Assembly (NCBI GenBank): GCA_020736575.1
Contig: JAGPYM010000029.1
Location: 186,001-250,000 of the forward strand
Direction of reading: 5' to 3'
DNA: 64,000 nucleotides
From: Thelonectria olida
Lineage: Eukaryota > Ascomycota > Sordariomycetes > Hypocreales > Nectriaceae
Position numbers and translations under genes: made by a program. The notes beneath the pieces are model-generated. The model was given only the letters and a program-made list of their open reading frames with translations, made no database searches and was not told the DNA's origin. Positions 33,902-46,173 of the stretch are shown one piece after another; position 1 is the stretch's first letter; every line of letters starts with the position of its first letter.

Positions 33902-35272
33902 ACTTCCCAAGGTAGTTAACTACTGTACGCGACAACAGGGGGAGGGGGGTAGCCGCCAAGTGCTCGAAGGAGAAGGGGCAAGAACACCAAGAGCTTGACG
34001 GCCCCTCAGGCCCGGGGCGGCTAGCCGAAACAAGATCGATTCATGGTGCGCTGACCATCTAGTCTGTGGCTATTGGAGAGGGACCCGATAGCCTATTGCG
34101 GAGCATAAATTCATGGAGTAACTGCCGGTGGGCGAATCGGGCTGTGCCGTTGGTCATCGTCGTATGAGTCGCCCGCACGTGGCTGGCTGGTGATCTACTT
34201 CTGGTAGGCAACTAGACTATGGGTAGTTAGTAATGTCTCAGAGCCTCGTCAACCCATGCTCGCCAAGGGTGAGAAAGAAGACCGCATACATATGTGCTGC
34301 CGGCCGTCGCGATAGGTCCCGCTCCTTGCACGACATTAACCCGCGGGCCACAACATCACACCACTAGCAACGCTCACTGCTCGTTCCAGACCACACCTTG
34401 CAGGGCAGCCCCACGTTACATCTTGGGCCGAAATGCAGACTCGCTTGTGTGAGCGAGCCACAGCTTCGCACCTTGTCTCTACGCGGCAGGGAGGCCTGAA
34501 GCAGATCAAAGCTATTACCCCGCATCATCTAGGCCGCGTCGAGCTTCATTCGACTAATGCGCATCGCACAAGTTGTATTGTGGCTGGCTGAATTGTCCAA
34601 TTCGAGCCATGGGATGAAGTTGATATCGCCACTTCAAGTCAAGGGAGGAGTGGCGGCCTGGGAGACATTGCATGGAGAGGAGTTAGTTCCTTCTCTCAAG
34701 CATTTCGTACTGGAAGCTTCGAAGAGGTCCAAGCAGACTACTGAGCAAGGCGAACAGACTCGCACAAGGCCCAATGCCAGTGCCGTTTTTGACAGCTGCA
34801 CTATGGTAGACGACTAGTTGCTCTCAATTCACTTCAACTACTCGAGCGTCTAGAGATGCCATCGACCGACGACGGCCCGCGCGGAGCGGATCAAACACGC
34901 CGCGGGAACGGGCGGGCCGACCCAAGTGGCCACAGTGGCTCAGCTCTCGAGGTTGTGTTATGCAGAAGGACAAATCCATCCATACCATTTGCGCTGGCCC
35001 ACTATGGGAAGCACCTTTGTAGCTGGGCCGTGACTTGGTGTCAATAGCCCGGAGGGATGCATGTCATCATTTGAAACATGAGGCATCTTGCGCGGTTCTG
35101 ATTCGCACCGTCGTCATCGGCACACGAGTCTAGACGATTCTTTCGTCGTCGTCAGCAGTCGCGGTGAGACCGAGCCAAGACATGCAGCATCTGCGCCCTC
35201 TGGAGCGGTAAGCTGAAGAATGCTGACCCTGCCCAGATGCCATCAGCTGCTTGAGTGCTACGCGCTCAACAC

Positions 35273-35279
35273 TATATAA
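35273..35279 (+). promoter_or_regulatory. TATA box of the lipoxygenase gene
   Basis: TATATAA lies 87 bases before the ATG at 35366, with a pyrimidine-rich, ACCA-containing leader after it. This spacing fits a TATA-driven, probably inducible, fungal promoter. Confidence 0.55.
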
Positions 35280-35365
35280 GCAGCAGCTGGGACGCAGGCT
35301 CTCACATCCTTGCTCTTTACCATCCTTTCCTTGTATACTCGATTAAGCACCACTCGCAATTCATC

Positions 35366-37556
35366 ATGTCTGCTGCTATTCAACGCCCACGCAACTTGAA
35401 GGACGTCCTCAACGCGGGGATGGAATTCGATGTGGCGGACGAACGTATGGAAGTTTGGGATAAGGGAGTGTTCCTAAACGAGCTTCACAGGCAGAAGATC
35501 GTGCTGTCCACTGACGGCAAAGGCGACACCGACGGCACCATTGCTGCCGAAACCAGACTGAAGCAGGGAACCTACCACGGCACCAGGCTAGCATTGACTG
35601 GAATCTACAACCTCATTGCTGAAGCGTATGTCAATCTTCCAAGCCCTGGTGTATCGAGATCCGCTAACAAGAGATAGCAATACTTCTCAGTTTGACACAC
35701 ATGGCTGGGACCCTATCATCCCCACGCAGCGGTCCCTCCAACAGAAACAAGAGACTTACCAATGGAGCGACCCGGCTGTTGACGGCTATCCTCCTCACTT
35801 GAAGACTGTTCCCCCACTGCCTCCGAATCAAGACCCAAAGGTGATCTTCAATGCGGCAGAAGTAGAAAACGTTAAGGCCATCGCATCGGCGTTTTCTTTC
35901 ATCATCCCGACCGACATTCCCCATGAGGGTACGCCCTACAAAGGGCCGACCATTGCCGACTGTGAGGCGTACAATCTTGCCAACCCAAGTCCCAATACGG
36001 ACATCATGGGCGGCGAAAACATTGGCTACAAGGAGGACTGGTATTCGGATGCTCGGTTTGCTCAGCAACATCTGAGCGGCGTGAACCCAACAACCATTGA
36101 GAAGGCGCCCGCAGACAAGGTCAAGGCCTACGTCGATGAAGCCAACAAGCAAGGCCTCGGTGCTATGAAGGCGCTGCTTTCGAACGGCAAAGACCTATTC
36201 ATCCAGGACTACTCGTACTTCCGCGAGGCCACTGGCGTGAAAACCGAGGAGACATTCGAAAACACCATCTACGAGCTCGATTCGAAATTTCAGCCAACCG
36301 GAAAGAAGGTCTCGCGGTATGCCTGCGCGTCAGTCATCCTCTTCCAGCTTCACTCGGATGGACGACTTCATCCGTTGGTCATCACGCTCGACTACAGAGG
36401 CTCTCTGGACAAGTCTGTCACCATCTTCAACCGACGATTGACTCCAGATGACAAGGGAGACATCGCCGAGAAGGACGACTGGCCGTGGAGATACGCCAAG
36501 ACGTGCGCGCAGACGGCCGATTGGGCCAGACATGAGATCGCGGTGCATCTTGTCGACACGCACTTGATTGAGGAGGCCATCATCGTCGCGACGAACCGGA
36601 CTGTCCCCGAGAACCATCTCCTGTACGAGGTACTCAACCCGCATTGGTTCAGGACCCTCCCATTGAACGCGGCTGCGCGTGACACCCTGATCCCATTTGT
36701 CATTGCTAGGATCGCTGGGTTTGGCCCTACGTCGGCTGCGGCAACGAGCCGTACGCTTGGACTGGTCAACTGGTCATACAAGAACTTCAACTTCCAGGAG
36801 AAGTACATCCCCAACGATCTCAAGAAGCGAGGATTCGATCTCGAAGCGGAGAAGGGCGACAAGTACCGCAACTCCCCCTACGCCACCAACATGCATATCC
36901 TCTGGGCCGTCATCCGCGATTTCGTCAAGTCAGTCCTTGCAACCAAGTACAAGTGTGACCATGATGTTCGAGCCGACAAGGTCATCCCCGCTTGGTGCAA
37001 GGAAATCCAGGAGAAGGGCCAAATCAAGACGTTTCCAACCATCACCACCTTGGATCAGCTCATCGATGCAGTCACCATGTGCATCCACATTGCGTCACCC
37101 CAGCACACTGCCGTGAACTACCTCCAAGACTACTACTACAGCTTCGTCCCATCTAAGCCGCCGGCACTCTGCACCGCCTTGCCAACCGACCTCAAGACAT
37201 TGCAGGGCTACACGGAGCAGCACCTGACCGAGGCGCTCCCCATTGGCACTGAGGGCCCCAAGTGGAAGGACTGGCTGCTTGCAGCCCAATTGCCCGAGTT
37301 GCTCAGCTACAAGGTGGAGGAACAGTACAACCTCATGACGTACGCCAAGTCGCTGTACAACGTCAACAAGAACCGAACAAACTTTGAGAACAAGGAATTC
37401 GACTTCAAGTCCATCAAGAAAGCGGCTGCAGTCTTGTTCAACCGCCTGAAGATTCTCGAAAAGGTCTTTATCGACGTGTCAGATCGCCAGATCAAGGGGA
37501 CCATTGAGTACAAGGTTCTGCAGCCAGAGCTGACTGCCATTTCTATCTTGATCTAG
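35366..37556 (+). CDS. Lipoxygenase (cytosolic, C-terminal isoleucine)
   Basis: Exons 35366-35625 and 35678-37556 (GTATGT donor, GCTAAC branch, GATAG acceptor) give 712 residues. Metal ligands are visible: H372 and H377 in HEIAVHLVDTH, H563 and N567 in ASPQHTAVNYLQDYY, and the C-terminal carboxylate of Ile712 (AISILI). The conserved IIVATNR and NPHWFRTLPLN segments are present. Lipoxygenases add O2 to polyunsaturated fatty acids to make hydroperoxides. Fungal manganese lipoxygenases usually end in Val and are secreted; this one ends in Ile, as iron enzymes do, and begins MSAAIQRPRN without a signal peptide. An intracellular, iron-type enzyme in oxylipin formation is the likely role; the metal is an inference. 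Confidence 0.92.
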
Positions 37557-39656
37557 AGAGCCATGTCGGCGGAAGGCATGTAGCTGAGGCTTTTCTTCGC
37601 TCTTCTAGTGGGCCTTAGATCAGATGCGGAGGCAAATATGTTTTGTCTGCTTGTGCCACTTGAGGGACTTGGCATCTGTAGGACCTCGAAAATTGAAAGC
37701 AACACTGTGTCTCAAGCTTCGTGCGAAGTAATCTTCTCTATTTTATGTAAAACCTTGTGATCTGTATATTGGCCGTTCTAATTAGGAGTAAGGATTGCAG
37801 CTTAATCTTCGAGATTGAATCGAGTAAGTAGGTATAGTCTATTACAAGATCAAAGTTGCTGCTTGTGAACACAAAAGCCCTGCTTACATGCCGATCGGAG
37901 GGCAGTAATCAGCGAGACAAGACAACCCGAGTCTACCAAGTACTCAACTTGGTGCGAAGTTATCCGGCCTTGTTTTAGCCAGGTAGGGGGGAGCATAAAT
38001 AAACCTTTGCTTAACTCGGTCACAACTAGGACCAGACAGCCTTCGGTAGGATAAGAAACCCTTCCTAGGAAGTCGATGGTGAGACTTTACCTGACCTCAG
38101 CCTCGCCCAGCTTCATCCCCAGTTCAACGCACTACTGCCGAAATTGGCAGCACCAGGGGTTAAAACCTGTTAGGCCAAGCGAATAATTTCGCAAAATAGG
38201 TGGAACCCACCCACAGCATGTCTTTCACTCATACTCTTCCCAGAAGCTATATTAAGTCTCATCTGGCTAGCCACCTCGGCTCCTAAACGAACCTTTACCC
38301 TAAAGGCTACCTCAACGCTCAGCCGGCTGCTAATGGAGATAAAAACCAGTTATGCTGTTGCAGTATATCAAAACGGATCTTCCAAGCCTGGTTATGACGC
38401 TCTCAATCTTCCTCTTTAATCCAAAGCTAGTTTATTAACAATGTTTCCCGTGATGCTCAGATCATAGATCCTTCTGCTTGTCTCTTGTGCAGTCATTGTA
38501 TCTTGTGAAGTGCCAGGAAGTATGGTTTCTACTCAATCTTAAAAGCCTTTCATTGTAACTTCAACTATTCTCGCAGTTATAACATGCCGTTCCCTTGGAT
38601 CCCTCAGGCTCGCTATCACGCTTGGGTGCGTGTTTAGGTACTCTAGAAAGAATTGCCATCGTGCGAGCCCAATGGCCTAATCGGATCTACCAGGGGCACA
38701 TTTACGCTATTGTTCTGTATAATAGCAAGGGCGAAATAATCCAGCTCTTACAAAAATGGGGTTTTCAGTGTTGGGATCGAAATTAATGGAATCAATGACT
38801 ACTTCGTTTCTCGGGCAAAAAATGTAGTCCCAGGCGAGTGGGCTACGCAATCCTCGATTTTCCCAAATCTATCACTGTTCCATGTCAGCTGGGAATTTCT
38901 CCGCATTCCTAGGCGTCAAATAGCTATCATAGTGGCTGATACATGGTTCATCAACAGAGTGTAACGTTTACGCTTGCGTGGCCAATTAATGCCGAGTGTT
39001 TTCGCATCGTGCGTTTCCCAGTTATCAGCTCTTGACCTTGGCCTACCATGGAGAGGAAGGCAAGCTACCGTCGTATGACAATGAGTCGTCTGCTGACCGA
39101 GAAGCGTGCTGTTATTCCCCTAGCTGTGTATCTCGAACCTGCTTAGATTGATGACCGGAAGTAGTTTGACCAACCTAGCTCTCTGGGTTTCGTGACTGGA
39201 AAGGTGACTCTAACAAACTTGGACTTAAAAGTTTGGCCAGCTGCTTTGCATATTGAGTGCTCCATAGCGCCGCTATTATCTTTGCCAGGTTCTTTGGCAA
39301 ATATCTCTCGTCTACCGTATTCCTCTATGGCCTGTTGAACCGGACTGGTGACGTGATATGATTAGTCCCCTTACCCACGGAGCTGTCTAGCTGGAATAGC
39401 CAAGCAAGAACCACACACATCACAGAATGCACATGCAGTCATTTGCCGCCTCTTCATCGAAAGTTTTCCCGTTCCCTTTCCCCAGTTGCCATAGCCTTGA
39501 CAATATCAGCGACTACGAGACTCCAGATAACCTCAGTTGCTTAGTGATATCCTAATTGCTCAATGCTTTGGGAATTCCAGCAATGAGTTATCAGCCGAGC
39601 TTACAGGAAGAGAAACATTTGACTGCGATATCTCCTTCGCCCAGAACAAGTATAAA
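37557..39656. other. Intergenic region, 2.1 kb
   Basis: AT-leaning sequence with many stops. A 71-codon open stretch at 38749-38964 reads protein-like (EINGINDYFVSRAKNVVPGE, then LFHVSWEFLRIPRRQIAIIV), preceded in another frame by IYQGHIYAIVLYNSKGEIIQ; this may be a remnant of a lost gene. Nothing else is supported. Confidence 0.4.
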
Positions 39657-42071
39657 TTACATATCCTTGAGATAGCTTTCAACTACCTCAATAGCCCGAG
39701 ACACGCCTGGTCCCTCAGCCGCCCAATACTGCATCCTAGTGATCGTTCGCCGCATGTTTTCCTTCCATCCGTCAGGCACGGAAATCATTCCGCAACGAAC
39801 GGCGCCAATTACATTTAGGCACGAAGTCGCGGCATCTCGAATGCCGTACCAAGTCCCATGATGGCGGTGTCTCATCGGTTCACCGCGCATCATCAGAAGG
39901 CTGTGCGAGATGGCCTTATCTACAAACGGTTGGATGAGCTTTCGCTGATGTGCGTCCAGGTGCGAATGTATGGCACAGTATAGGAATGGCGCGCAAATCC
40001 ACATCCTGATTTCCAAGACGCGACCTCGGACGTGATAGGGAAGCTCCTCATCGGGGATGTGTTCGGTGAACTGGATAAGAGGCGGCAGTCCCGCATACCA
40101 TTCCTCGAGCTGCTGTTCAAACTGCTCAGCGGTTTTGATCATGGAGAGTACTGAGTCTTTGGTCCAGGTAGTATGGTCCCCAGCATAAAACAGATTCAGC
40201 ACGCGATTGGCGATCCGACGTAGTGTAATTTCTGTCAAGTAGTAGAACCAGCTCTGCTCCTGCTGCTTGAGCTGCCCTGGTGTGGTTCGAGTGCTGGTTC
40301 TTGACCAGGTAAGCCTCTCTTGAGGCGATGAGTCAAGTTGGGCGTTGCCTTCGTCATTGTATATGTCTGGAGGGGAGGGATGCATATTGGAATAGTGGAC
40401 GTCAGCTAAAGAGCTGTTCGGCAGGTTGATCTCGGCACGTAGTTCGCACTCAGACTTGTAACAGCTCCAGTACAATCTTTGTTCCACACTGCGTCGTTTC
40501 GAACACTCGGCCGAGTCCACTGTTGGCTGTGAATATTGCTTGGCCTGACACTGCAGATAGAGGTAGTATGATTTCGTTGCTGACTGGAACTGGGACCAAG
40601 CAGTTAAGGGCCGCATGATGTACATGTTGTACACTCCAGCTAGGAAATAGCACTGGGAGGAAAGAATACCCACTTCCAAGAGACCAAACCTTCTCCGGGC
40701 CAAGTTGTAATACGCTTGACCGATCTGGAGATCTCGATGTTGCGCCTCTATGGACGATGATGGATCCTCGGCATCCTCTACCTGCTCGCCGCAGAATGGT
40801 GTCGCAACTGACCCTAATGCGCAGGCAAGAAGCTACAACAGTAAGTAGATTTCCGAGCGTCTCGAGATGAAAGATAAATCTCACCACTAAGCATGAAGCA
40901 GAGTCCCATTTTGGACCATCTTCAACAACATCTCGAGCATACGACCACATTATGTCAACATCCAAGATGGGGTTTTTGATGTGCACAAGCTCCAGAAATC
41001 GCTGCACAAGCTCGATGATTCCATCTTCCTCAATACCGATAGACCCTGTCTTTGTATTCGGTTGCGTTCTGGAAGCCGAGGCGTTGTGGAAATTCTGCCC
41101 CTCATCGCAACCCTCTAGTTCGAATACAGGGTCGGTGAGGTAGTCGGGCGGAAACCGGCTGCCGAAGATAGGCCATTGGAGGAAGGCATCTGGGTTGGTT
41201 CTTGAAGAGGGGATATGAAGCTGGTCTGAATGATCATCTGAGCCTCGGTCGTGTTCTAGCGTCTCTTGGCCTCCCTGGTCAGGTTGCGATGGGGCTTCTG
41301 GTGTCTTGGTTGCCGCGATTATGCCTCTGGAGGATTCTAGAGTGCTGATCTGGCTTACGACAGATGCGAGCTCAACGACCGGCGCCTGAATCTGGTCTAA
41401 TCGAGACAGGACCTGGGTCAGCCTGTCCAAGATGAGGATGCTCGCTGGATCGAGACTACAGGACAAGCAATCACTTGTTAGTTAGGTGGCACTTGATGAA
41501 AGATAACAGAGTGAAGCCACATTACTCACCTAGACAGGTCCTGGGAGTCCTCGTAGACACAGGAAGCCTTGGAAGCCTCGCAGTTGCCACAAGTAGGGCG
41601 CGCGTTGTTGCACTTCACCTTTCTCAAGCGACAATGGCGACAGGCGTTGATGGCCCTCTTTCTCGGATATGATGCATCGGCCCTCGAGATGTTGGGCCGT
41701 TGTCGCTTGCGGGATATTGGCAGTGTCGACTGCGAGGCGATGGAGGCATTTGCAGTTATCGTCGTATGTTTGCCCGCTTCGTTGTCGACTATGTCTGGTG
41801 CTTGACGAGCGATAACTTGAGAAAGGCCAGGAAGAGAATTCCCGTTATCGACTGCCGAGCACGTCTGATTGGCATGATCCGGATCGTAATAAGATGGAAA
41901 CGGTCCCGACGGTGCGGCAGGGGGCTGGTAACAAGGGGGCATTGCGAACGGGTTTGTGAAGGTCAAATGGCGCCCTGGAAGAGGCACGCGGACATTCGGA
42001 CTTGATAACAGTGGGTGCTTGGGCTTTCGGTTGGAGCTTGTCGTGGTGGTTGGACGCGGAATCTCGGACAT
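39657..42071 (-). CDS. Zn2Cys6 transcription factor with fungal-specific regulatory domain
   Basis: Exons 42071-41530, 41455-40885 and 40832-39657 give 762 residues with all phases agreeing; the ATG at 42071 (MSEIPRPTTTT) is chosen because the longer frame starts with GTG. The DNA-binding cluster is CRHCRLRKVKCNNARPTCGN followed by CEASKASC at about residues 145-175. A short leucine-rich helix after it (ILILDRLTQVLSRLDQI) could be the dimerising coil. The middle region has an ELVHIKNPILDVDIMWSYAR segment and an RLYWSCYKSECELRAEINLP stretch, typical of fungal_trans domains. It is divergent from a Gfo/Idh/MocA dehydrogenase 291 bases away, with a sugar permease next, so it probably controls them. 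It is intact, in contrast to the regulator at 16-18 kb. Confidence 0.88.
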
Positions 42072-42362
42072 GAGTGTTGGTGGAGTGTTCGGGGAGTAGC
42101 GGATGCAACCCCAGCTCACTCACACGAGTCATGAGCAGAGAGGACCTCCGCTCCCAGATGATCGTCATGTTGGGTCAATCCGGGGAATGGATGCGGGGGA
42201 CTAACAGCATGCAGGGAAGCAGAGGAGAGATGCTTCTCATGCCGGCCGCCATGATGACTTCCCCTCACTATTTAGAAGCCAACCTGATATCCTTGATACC
42301 AGCTTATTCCCTCTTGCCATTATACACTGCGTTCACGACTATTCGGCAACATCAACATCAGC
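42072..42362. promoter_or_regulatory. Divergent promoter between regulator and dehydrogenase
   Basis: The 291 bases between the two ATGs must serve both genes. Inverted or everted CGG pairs, the usual Zn2Cys6 targets, are possible: CCGG near 42179-42182 and again near 42243-42248. TATTTAGAAG at 42268 and TATACACTG at 42321 are TATA-like candidates for the dehydrogenase. Assignments are tentative. Confidence 0.35.
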
Positions 42363-43597
42363 ATGGCAGCCTCAACCCCTAACAAGGTCGTCAACGTCGG
42401 CCTCATCGGCTGCGGCGAAGTCGCACAAGTCGTCCATATCCCAACCCTGTCTTTCATGAGCGACTGGTTCCGCATCACATATCTCTGCGACGTTTCTCCC
42501 TCTTCACTCAAGCACTGCGCATCCAAGCTACACAAGTTCCCAAAAACAACCGACGATGCTGCCCAGCTCTGCAAATCCGACCAAGTCGATGTGGTCGTAG
42601 TGGTCAGTTCTGACGAGTATCACGCGACACACGCCGTCCTTGCCCTTGAACACGACAAACATGTTCTGGTAGAAAAGCCTCTGGCGCTTACGAAGAGGGA
42701 CGTGTTGGCTATTGGCGAAGCGGAAAAACGCAGCAAAGGTAGCGTCATGGTTGGGTACATGAGGCGATACGCTGCGCCGTTTGAAGATGCCGTCCGGGAA
42801 ATCGGTGGCATGGACAAAATCTTGTATGCGCGAGTCCGAGGTCAGTTCTAACCCATCGAGGCTTGGATGTATTATTGGAGATTGACAAGCTTGTAGACAT
42901 TATCGGTCCCAACTCTCATTTTGTTAATCAATCTGGCACTTTTCCGAAGAGGTTTGCCGACTTTACGGAAAGTGACACGGCAGACAAGAACAGGAAAGCA
43001 GAGGAAATGGTCGAGACAGCCCTCAAAGAGGAATGCGGCAATGTGCCTGTAACAACTGAATCGACTCTCATGTGGCGGCTCCTCGGTGGGCTCGGCTCAC
43101 ACGATCTCTCCGTCATGAGAGAAGCTCTCGGAATGCCCGAAAAGGTTGTCGGCTCTTCTCTAGGGTTTCCTTTCTGGAAGTACGTTTACCCAATCTCAAT
43201 ACTCATCATCATTTTCTCAGATGCTGACGCGAGTCTCGTACGAAGTGTTCTCTATAGGTACAAAAACTTTACAGTGTCGTATGAGTCGGGAATTGACAAT
43301 GTCCCGCGCTTCGACGCTCATCTAGAGGTATACAGCATGGACAAGACGGTCAGGATCCAATATGACACGCCTTACGTCAAAGGCCTGCCGGTCACGATGC
43401 ACATTGTTGAGAACGCCGACGGCATTCACAAAGAGTCGACGATTCGGAAGTCTTACGAAGATCCCTACACGTTGGAGATGAAGACTCTGTGGGACATGGT
43501 TGTGCAAGGAAAACCTCCAAAAACGACTGTAGAAGATGCTTTGCATGATCTGGAGCTCTTTGCCATGGCTATGCGACATGGATATGGTCATACTTAG
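42363..43597 (+). CDS. Gfo/Idh/MocA-family NAD(P)-dependent oxidoreductase
   Basis: Exons 42363-42840, 42897-43179 and 43258-43597 give 366 residues. The dinucleotide-binding start VVNVGLIGCGEVAQVVHIPT has the G-x-G-x-x-x motif, and the family signature EKPLALTKRD (EKP) follows VDVVVVVSSDEYHATHAVLA. The C-terminal alpha/beta domain is complete, with TESTLMWRLLGGLGSHDLSV as the substrate-side His-containing helix. Such enzymes oxidise or reduce sugars and sugar derivatives (inositol, glucose-fructose, aldos-2-uloses). Substrate unknown. The first intron donor is GTCAGT and the second GTACGT. It shares its promoter with a Zn2Cys6 regulator, and a sugar permease lies 0.9 kb downstream on the same strand. 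Confidence 0.9.
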
Positions 43598-44509
43598 CTA
43601 CGCAGGGCAATGCCATGGTCTATTCAGGATAGAGAGGAAATTCAAATGACTTGAAGTACGAAAATGAAAGCATAATGTATCAAGTAACTAGGGCTAGAGA
43701 ATGGCAGGGTTCCCGTGGCATATCCTGAATCTGTAGTCTCTCGACTGTTGTTCTTCGCAAGTTCATGGCGTATGAGAATCGCCGAAGCAGCGGCCTCTTG
43801 CCTCTTGTTGTTCGCAAGTCCCTGACAATGGGAATCATGGCCTCTCCACCAAGTGTAAAGGTGAGAATCTTGATATCGGCCCTATTTCTCCGCACGCGAT
43901 TCGATCTGGTCTGGGCACGCGCCGCGGAATCTCGCACGAGTCTCCGTCAGAGTATTCCCAACTCCGCAAACCAGTGAGGGACGGAAACTATCTCCGCGGC
44001 TAACACGACTGAGCGTCCGACAAGGAATATCGCCCCCTGTTCAGATGTTTATGCAACGGCTTCTAAATTATTGAGAACAGCCGCTCCCGTCCAACCGCGC
44101 CGCATCATCGTTCAGCTCAGCCTGTTTTCTGCTCGCTTATCCACAGCATAGCCAAGACCAATGCTGCCATAGTGGCCTAAGGTTCTCTAGGTCCGAGACT
44201 CCGCGAGGGTTACTAACCCAGTTAGAAACGTCACCCGGCGACCCCGTCAACCCCGGACTGGAGGTGTCAAATCTGGAGTTCCCCCGCAAAGTGACCCCAG
44301 ACTCAACCAAGGATCAGCATGGTACTATGTAACAGTGTGTTTCATAGCTCGGTGTACTCGGTCTATATAGTCAAAAAATATCTATATATCTTCGCCTCAA
44401 CGCCTCATCCCTCCCATCTTGGTCAACACCCAGCATCACTGCGTAATATCAACTCAACCATCCTACGTTTTGGTTTCCTTCCGATTTTCCTTCCACAAGC
44501 CCAATTATC
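43598..44509. other. Intergenic region, 0.9 kb
   Basis: No gene seen. TCTATATAG at 44361-44369 and ATCTATATATC at 44380-44390 are TATA-like elements 120-150 bases before the transporter ATG, followed by a pyrimidine-rich leader. Confidence 0.5.
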
Positions 44510-46173
44510 ATGCTTGGAAAGTCCAAGAGCGGCTCTGCCAGCCGTGCTGCTGTTGGTGAGGATCTTGCTCGCGTCCTCCCCGACGACGGCACCCCCTGGT
44601 ACAAGAAGAAGAACCTCGTATGGCTCAACTACTATGCCATCAGCATGGGTCTCCTAGCTGCTGCAAACGGATACGACGGCTCGCTCATGAATTCCTTGAT
44701 GGCGTTGCCTCAATGGTTTAACTTTATGGATCAACCAAGCGGAGCCTGGCTCGGCTTCATCAACGCCATCCAATCCCTCTCGTCGACGCTCGCCTACCCG
44801 GTCGTTGCCTACTTTGCCAATCGCTGGGGCCGAAAGAAAGGTCTTTTCGTGGGATACTTCTTTCTGTTTCTAGGTGCTTTTCTACAAACCTTTACGCCCA
44901 ACCAGGCCGGCTTCATCATCAGTCGATTCTTCCTTGGCCAGCCCAGCGCTTGGTGGGGAGGCCTTGCTCCCCTTCTCATCACCGAGCTCGCATACCCTAC
45001 CCACCGAAGCTTTCTGACGGCTCTCTATAACAGCGGCTGGTATGTTGGTTCGGCACTGGCAGCCTGGGTAACCTATGGCACACGCAACTATGAGACCAGC
45101 TGGGCTTGGCGAATCCCGTCTCTACTCCAGATTGGCGTCCCCATTTTCGTTCTTCCCGCCGCTCTCCTCATCCCCGAGTCGCCGCGTTACCTGATTTCCA
45201 GAGGCAAATTGTCCGATGCCCGCGCCATGTTTACCAAGTACCACGCTGGAGGTGATGAGCAATCCCTCTTGGTCGACTTCGAAGTCACCGAGATCGAGCG
45301 AGCCATTGAGGCGGAGAAAGCGGCAAATAGCTCGAGTTCCTGGATGGATCTGATCTCTACCCCGGGAAATCGTCACCGTACCTTCATCTCCGTCACGCTA
45401 GGAATATTTGCGCAGTGGAATGGAGTGGGTGTGGTGTCAGTGTTCCTGCTACCTCGTTGACCATGGTTCGTCACTAACGCACTACAGATCTTATTACCTC
45501 GCCATGGTTCTTAACACTGTTGGAATCACTTCGGTCACTGATCAAACCCTCATCAGCGGCTGCTTACAGATCTGGAACCTCATTCTGGCTGTCCTTGCCG
45601 CCACCATGGTTGACCGGCTGGGCCGTCGGCCTCTCTTCTTGATCAGTTCTATCGGCATGTTGATTAGCTATACCTTGATATCCGGCCTTTCAGGTGGTTT
45701 CGCGACTACAGGAACGGGATCGATCGGCCTCGCTGTCGTTCCCTTCTTGTACATCTACTACGGCTTTTACGATATCGCCTTGTGAGTGCCCTTTGAATGG
45801 AATCCAAGAATGCGTATGAATGATAGCTAACCACGTCGTTAGCACGCCACTGGTTGTTTCTTACCCCGCCGAGATCTGGCCCTATCAGCTTCGTGCCCGA
45901 GGCATCGCCCTCACTCAGCTATCAACCTATGCTGCCATCTTCTTCAACACCTTTGTCAACCCTATCGCTCTTGAAGCGATTGGTTGGAAGTACTACATCG
46001 TTTTTGCAGTGATCCTGGTCATTGTGACTGTGACGATTTACTTTTACTATCCCGAGACAAAGGGGCATTCGTTGGAAGAGATGGCTGTCATTTTCGACAA
46101 GGACCAAGCTGCCGTTACGGGGCGGGAAACATCGAAGGCGATTCTAGAGTCTGCGCACAAGGAGCATGTGTGA
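44510..46173 (+). CDS. MFS sugar transporter (lactose permease/hexose transporter type)
   Basis: Exons 44510-45435, 45488-45781 and 45843-46173 give 516 residues. Sugar-porter signatures are present: NGYDGSLMNSLMALPQW in helix one, NRWGRKKGL in loop 2-3, PESPRYLISRGK before the large central loop, VDRLGRRPLFL in loop 8-9 and the final PETKGHSLEEM. Twelve membrane helices can be counted. The FFLGQPSAWWGGLAPLLITE helix and the Trp/Tyr-rich helix seven (SYYLAMVLNTVGI) resemble fungal lactose/galactoside and hexose permeases; the exact sugar cannot be inferred. Together with the upstream dehydrogenase and regulator it forms a plausible catabolic unit. Confidence 0.92.

Larger units (their letters stand above)
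32447..35365. other. Intergenic region, 2.9 kb, with one decayed coding fragment
   Basis: This is the longest gene-poor interval. Apart from the fragment at 33588-33901 I see only short frames without features. The stretch from about 34000 to 35200 is GC-richer and irregular. The end holds the lipoxygenase promoter. Confidence 0.45.

Noticed and set aside
35664..37540. Minus-strand frames opposite the lipoxygenase
   Set aside because: Antisense shadows of a strongly biased coding sequence.
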